Assembly: GCA_017635095.1 (NCBI GenBank)
Contig: JAGBMA010000110.1
Location: 1 to 34,976, forward strand
Length of the DNA stretch: 34,976 nucleotides
Reading direction: 5' to 3'
Origin: Ruminiclostridium sp.
Lineage (GTDB): Bacteria; Bacillota; Clostridia; Oscillospirales; Ruminococcaceae
Part shown: in pieces, positions 31,828-34,976 of the stretch
How the letters are laid out: every line of letters starts with the position of its first letter
Position numbering within the stretch: the first letter of the stretch is position 1
Program-made: the position numbers and the translations under genes
Notes under the pieces: generated by a model
Told to the model about the DNA's origin: nothing
The model's input: only the letters and a program-made list of their open reading frames with translations
Databases searched by the model: none

Positions 31828-32778
31828 ATGAAATCACCGGACTATTCAAGAAACCAGGAATTGATTAAGGCTTATCTGGAAGCCGAGTCGGATGCAAAGG
31901 CAAATATGTATGCAAACCAGATCGTTGAGCTGAATACACCTCTTGTGTATGCGGCAATAAAGCGGTGGTATCCGTGCTATTACTCATCTTCTTTCTTTGA
32001 GGATATAGTTCAGGCAGGGTTATTTGGCATATTTGAGGCGCTAAGGCATTACAGCCTCAATGTCAAAACCGCTTTTTCGACATTTGCGACTCATTACATA
32101 AAAGGGTCTATAAGCCAGACCATCTGCGAAGAGACTAACAAGACATCTCCGCACTTTACAAGAATGGGACGTATTATCAAGGAGGCAGAAGAGAAACTGA
32201 AAAGCGAGGGAGTAAAAGAACCTACCAGAGAGCAGATAGCAGCTGAAACCGGACTGTCATTTTTCGTTATCGATAACGCATTGAACGCAAACAATATAGG
32301 GAATACCGTATGTTTGGATGATATTTCACAGATGATGAGCAGCGAAAATGTTGAAAGAGATGTTGAAGAAAAAGCGTTAAGGGAGATGCTTATGGATGCT
32401 GTTTTGCGGTTGCCCAAGGAATATCGTCTGATAATCGGATACTCATTCGGTCTTCTTAATGGGATAGTTTACACTGCCCCGCAGATCTCACGCATCATAC
32501 GCTCGATGGGCATTGATGTAAGTTCTTCAAGAGTGAAAGCAATGAAGAACGCCGCGATCAAAATGTTGTTCAAGAATCCCGGTATACAAAAATTTGTAAT
32601 GGGTGATGATTTCTATGACGGTGAAAATCCATTTGAAAAAAGCGGTCCGTTCACAATTCCGGACAAGCTTTTTTTCCAGCAACAGATGCATATGCTTGAG
32701 GAGCTCGATGCCGAAGGCTTAAACTTCGATTTCTCGAAAGAATTCGTATCGTCCAGCAAAAAGACTGATGCAATATAA
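31828..32778 (+). CDS. Sigma-70-family RNA polymerase sigma factor
   Basis: A 316-aa sigma factor. Region 2 is clear (FEDIVQAGLFGIFEALRHYSLNVKTAFSTFATHYIKGSI, about residues 55-95), followed by a region-3-like segment (GRIIKEAEEKLKSEG, then EPTREQIAAETGLS, about 110-150) and region 4 (LPKEYRLIIGYSFG, then ISRIIRSMGIDVSSSRVKAMKNAA, about 195-245). A 65-aa tail with no obvious domain follows. No extended region 1.1 is present, so this is an alternative factor. Start at 31828, with ACAGGAGG 7 nt upstream; the frame can be read further up to 31579 but that has no site and unlikely composition. It lies divergently next to motif copy D, so it is the obvious candidate to read the five shared motifs. 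That link is inferred. Confidence 0.85.
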   Translation: MKSPDYSRNQELIKAYLEAESDAKANMYANQIVELNTPLVYAAIKRWYPCYYSSSFFEDIVQAGLFGIFEALRHYSLNVKTAFSTFATHYIKGSISQTICEETNKTSPHFTRMGRIIKEAEEKLKSEGVKEPTREQIAAETGLSFFVIDNALNANNIGNTVCLDDISQMMSSENVERDVEEKALREMLMDAVLRLPKEYRLIIGYSFGLLNGIVYTAPQISRIIRSMGIDVSSSRVKAMKNAAIKMLFKNPGIQKFVMGDDFYDGENPFEKSGPFTIPDKLFFQQQMHMLEELDAEGLNFDFSKEFVSSSKKTDAI

Positions 32779-32792
32779 CGAGGGGGAATTCT

Positions 32793-33479
32793 ATGAAAAC
32801 AAAGAGATATTTTTCACTTTTGCTCGCCATTCTTCTTATAAGCGGGTGCAATTCCGAATCCGATACCATACCGACAGTTGCTGCTGATAAGAAGGATGAT
32901 ACCAAAGTTCCGCTTATCACGGAAAATACGGAGACTTCAGATATTACGGTCACAGCTGAAACACCAATAACCTTTGACTCCCGCAACACTCTCGCAAACG
33001 AGGGACTGTCCGAGGAAACAGCTCACAGAATGCAGTATCAGACCGGTCATATAAACTTCATTCCGGTCAAGTTCAACAATGTAATGCTCACCGAAAGCAC
33101 TTTCAGCGAATTCGAATCGCTTCTGCGCAGCTCGGCGTCCATAGTCGCGGATAACGAGTGGGTCAAGGACGGTGAGACTACTGTGACAAACTTCATAATG
33201 GAGAACGGAGACAATTTTACCTTCTACGACTACAGACCTATCGAGCTTATGGTTGACAGCACAGCGATTTTCCCGATCGACTATCAGATGCTCGGCCTTA
33301 CATTCGGAGATACGGTAGAAGATGTTAACCGCCAGCTCGGAACAGAATTCGTAGAGTATCCGGAACTTACTACCCTTGTGATCCGGGATACAGATTCGGA
33401 CGGATACATACAGTTTACCTTTGATGAAAACAACAGGATAAGCCGTATGGAATACAGGTTCACTGAGTTTACAGCATAA
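32793..33479 (+). CDS. Predicted lipoprotein downstream of the sigma factor
   Basis: A 228-aa secreted protein with a clear signal peptide (MKTKRYFSLLLAILLISGC, lipobox LISGC, lipidated Cys at residue 19), a Thr/Ser/Asp-rich spacer (about 20-70) and a C-terminal domain (about 85-228) with a LGLTFGDTVEDVNRQLGTEF segment reminiscent of repeats in small Firmicutes lipoproteins. GAGGGGG lies upstream of the ATG, 14 nt after the sigma stop, so the two are one operon. It has no membrane helix or cytoplasmic domain, so it is not a typical anti-sigma factor, though it could sense something outside. Confidence 0.8.
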   Translation: MKTKRYFSLLLAILLISGCNSESDTIPTVAADKKDDTKVPLITENTETSDITVTAETPITFDSRNTLANEGLSEETAHRMQYQTGHINFIPVKFNNVMLTESTFSEFESLLRSSASIVADNEWVKDGETTVTNFIMENGDNFTFYDYRPIELMVDSTAIFPIDYQMLGLTFGDTVEDVNRQLGTEFVEYPELTTLVIRDTDSDGYIQFTFDENNRISRMEYRFTEFTA

Positions 33480-33526
33480 ATCTCGTTCTCCCTTCACAGG
33501 AAGATGTTTTATGGTTACAACAATAA

Positions 33527-33559
33527 AATGCGGGACTGCTCCATTTGCAGCCCCGCATT
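33527..33559. terminator. Bidirectional terminator between the lipoprotein and acetyltransferase
   Basis: A 13-bp stem with one mismatch (arms 33527-33539 and 33547-33559, 7-nt loop). The minus-strand side is followed by TTATTGTTG, the plus side by CTGTATATTTC. It ends the sigma-lipoprotein unit from the left and the acetyltransferase gene from the right. Confidence 0.7.
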
Positions 33560-33586
33560 CTGTATATTTCATATTTTCTTTATATA

Positions 33587-34135
33587 TCACTCAAATCTGT
33601 CCGCATCAAGCATTTTCACGACTTTTGCGGGATTACCAACGACCACCGCATAATCCGGGACATCCTTGGTAACAACAGAACCTGCACCTACGATAGCGTA
33701 TCTGCCAATTGAGATACCACGCAGGATGACCACATTTGCACCTATCCACGCGCCCTTCTTTATCAGTATGGGTTTACATGGGAGGATCATTCGCTCATAC
33801 GGGTCATGATTGTTCGTGAGAAGCGAAACATTTCCCGCTATCTGCACATCGTCTTCTATTGTTATACCGCCGCGAGCCATTGCAAGCAGGTTGCTGTTGA
33901 TGAAAACATTCTTTCCGATACTCATCATATCCAGCCTTGCACCGCTTAACGGTGATGCCACATACGAGCCTTTTCCGATTTGCTCACCGAAGATCTCCTT
34001 CAGTACTGAATTATATTCCTCTGACATCGGCATTGTATGGTTGAGCTTGAACAACAGTTCAGTCAGCTTCCTGCCTTGTTCCCGTTCTTCGTCAGTTGCA
34101 TTTCTGAGATCAACGATCATTTCTTCACATTCCAT
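33587..34135 (-). CDS. Sugar O-acetyltransferase, hexapeptide-repeat (Maa/LacA/NodL-like)
   Basis: A 182-aa left-handed beta-helix acyltransferase. The N-terminal helical part (EREQGRKLTELLFKLNH) matches the maltose/galactoside acetyltransferase type, and hexapeptide repeats follow (IGKNVFINSN, ITIEDDVQIAGNVSLLTNNHD, IKKGAWIGANVVILRGISIGRYAIVGAGSVVTKDVPDYAVVVGNPAK). The catalytic His is in NNHD. It transfers acetyl from acetyl-CoA to a sugar. AGAGGAT lies upstream of the ATG. It neighbours a broken aldo/keto reductase and is probably ordinary metabolism outside the regulon. Confidence 0.88.
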   Translation of the reverse strand: MECEEMIVDLRNATDEEREQGRKLTELLFKLNHTMPMSEEYNSVLKEIFGEQIGKGSYVASPLSGARLDMMSIGKNVFINSNLLAMARGGITIEDDVQIAGNVSLLTNNHDPYERMILPCKPILIKKGAWIGANVVILRGISIGRYAIVGAGSVVTKDVPDYAVVVGNPAKVVKMLDADRFE

Positions 34136-34164
34136 ATTATTATCCTCTGCATTTCGTGATAATG

Positions 34165-34778
34165 TCAGTCATGTATCTTATAGTTTTTGAGCAGCATTTC
34201 TCCAACTCCGGGAGCCTCGGGATCATGCGATCCCTTTCCCGTGTCAAGTGCGCGTATGCTGTTCATTTCGTCCTCTGTGAGCGCAAAATCGAAGATGTCA
34301 ATATTGCCTTTGATACGCTCGGGATTTGTGGATTTCGGCAGGACTATAAAGCCTTCCTGCACCTCAAACCGGAGAATGATCTGTCCGGCATTCTTGTTAT
34401 ATTTCTTTGCAAGCGCCGCAATAGCGGGATTTTCGAGCAGCGATTTATCACCGTGACCGAGAGGATACCAAGCTTCGAGCTTTACATCATCAGCTGCCAG
34501 CACCTCACGCAGTGCCTTCTGCTGGAACAGCGGATTGCACTCCACCTGATTTACCGCAGGCTTTGTCGCAAATCCGGCAGTCAACTCCTTGTACAGCTTT
34601 GGGGTCATGTTGCTGACGCCGATAGATTTTATCTTTCCGTCTGCTTTCGCGTCTTCAAGTGCTTTCCATGCACCGGCAACATCGCCGTAGGGCTGGTGGA
34701 GCAGATACAGGTCGATGTAGCCGGAATCAAGCTTTTCAAGAGAGGTTTCAATTCCCGTACGGGTCACCAGCGAAGGTT
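34165..34778 (-). pseudogene. Aldo/keto reductase lacking its N-terminal third
   Basis: Clear aldo/keto reductase sequence from GIETSLEKLDSGYIDLYLLHQPYGDV onward: KIKSIGVSN, NQVECNPLFQQ, then the C-terminal IVLPKSTNPERIKGNI. About 90 expected N-terminal residues, including the catalytic Asp, Tyr and Lys, are missing; only the His in LLHQP remains of the active-site set. The homology stops at about 34770-34778, immediately before a hairpin. An internal ATG (34803) gives a readable frame, but its first residues are not family-like. It is most likely a deletion or insertion remnant. Confidence 0.75.
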
Positions 34779-34820
34779 CTCGGAAGTGCCTATTTAAAGG
34801 CATTTCCGAGATTTTATTTT
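34779..34820 (+). terminator. Hairpin and T-rich tract at the aldo/keto reductase break point
   Basis: Arms CTCGGAAGTGCC (34779-34790) and GGCATTTCCGAG (34799-34810) form a 12-bp stem with one G-U pair, followed by ATTTTATTTT. Shaped as a rightward intrinsic terminator, yet no rightward gene lies before it. It sits at the end of the reductase homology and may be a remnant of the inserted DNA. Another 9-bp inverted repeat (TTGTCCGCT/AGCGGACAA) follows at 34836-34866. Confidence 0.55.
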
Positions 34821-34873
34821 ACTCCGTTTTGGGCTTTGTCCGCTATTTTGAAAAAGCAGCGGACAAGATGTTT

Positions 34874-34975
34874 TTATGCGCCTTTCTTCTCCTGCTCATC
34901 TTCCCTATTGAGAAAGCCGAAAGCGAAGTCCATTGCGTTTGAAACTCTCGCCTGCGCGGTCTGGAACATATGAGA
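34874..34975 (-). CDS. C-terminal end of an unknown leftward gene (partial)
   Basis: The window's right edge holds an open leftward frame of 33 codons ending in TAA at 34874. The visible end contains FQTAQARVSNAMDFAFGF followed by a charged LNREDEQEKKGA tail. I do not recognise it. It lies just beyond the aldo/keto reductase break point, so it may belong to a mobile element that removed or displaced the reductase 5' end. Confidence 0.45.
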   Translation of the reverse strand, partial: SHMFQTAQARVSNAMDFAFGFLNREDEQEKKGA

Positions 34976-34976
34976 A

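Noticed and set aside
1-34976. tRNA genes, integrase, canonical relaxase, oriT or attachment repeats
   Set aside because: I looked for them as evidence of an integrative element and found none I can support in the window.

Overview
The window looks like chromosomal or integrated-element DNA from an anaerobic Firmicute of the Ruminococcus/Oscillospiraceae type. The grounds are moderate GC, strong AGGAGG ribosome binding sites, Clostridia-type protein families (AAA-ATPase-like/PD-(D/E)XK proteins, a wHTH/DUF6017-like replication protein, Gram-positive Tad pili) and lipoproteins. The taxonomic call is an inference; no rRNA or tRNA is present.

Layout. The left edge (1-291) has no convincing gene. 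It is followed by a leftward AAA-ATPase-like/nuclease gene with its own sigma-A promoter (292-1992). From about 2.1 kb to 31.5 kb lies one coherent block, transcribed leftward except for a toxin-antitoxin pair. It contains: (1) an SSB-like gene, a 411-aa unknown and a 77-aa unknown (2180-4506); (2) a wHTH/DUF6017-like replication-type protein (4583-5518); (3) a complete Gram-positive Tad/Flp pilus operon in the order cpaB-tadZ-tadA-tadB-tadC-flp-prepilin peptidase-tadE-large pseudopilin (13888 down to 5587); (4) an operon with a CHC2 zinc-finger protein, a lipoprotein, a zinc-containing SSB-like protein, a membrane protein, a coiled-coil/wHTH/PD-(D/E)XK-like protein, two small membrane proteins and a 1736-aa HerA/VirB4-type ATPase carrying about 840 residues of Gly/Ser/Thr repeats (24312 down to 13975); (5) two very small ORFs, one apparently frameshifted, and a membrane-anchored TSP3-repeat protein (26369 down to 24382); (6) a Phd/YefM-ParE toxin-antitoxin pair (rightward); (7) two adjacent, overlapping RecD2-type helicase genes (31478 down to 27194). 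Divergent from the helicases are a sigma-70-family factor and a lipoprotein (31828-33479). The right edge carries a sugar O-acetyltransferase, an aldo/keto reductase lacking its N-terminal third, and the last 33 codons of an unknown gene.

How it may work together. Five leftward transcription units (starting at 4506, 13888, 24312, 26369 and 31478) are each preceded, 33-50 nt before the start codon, by nearly the same 18-20 bp element, CTTGCGTAATCATAATATA on the gene strand. This ties the pilus, the giant ATPase operon, the TSP3 protein, the SSB-like operon and the RecD2 pair into one regulon. The sigma factor encoded beside it is the obvious candidate regulator. An extracellular pilus, a membrane-associated pumping ATPase preceded by small membrane proteins, two ssDNA-binding proteins, a primase-type zinc finger, a relaxase-accessory-like nuclease fold and two helicases suggest a DNA transfer or DNA uptake machine built on a Tad pilus. 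That function is inference. No canonical relaxase, integrase, oriT or attachment site was found in the window.
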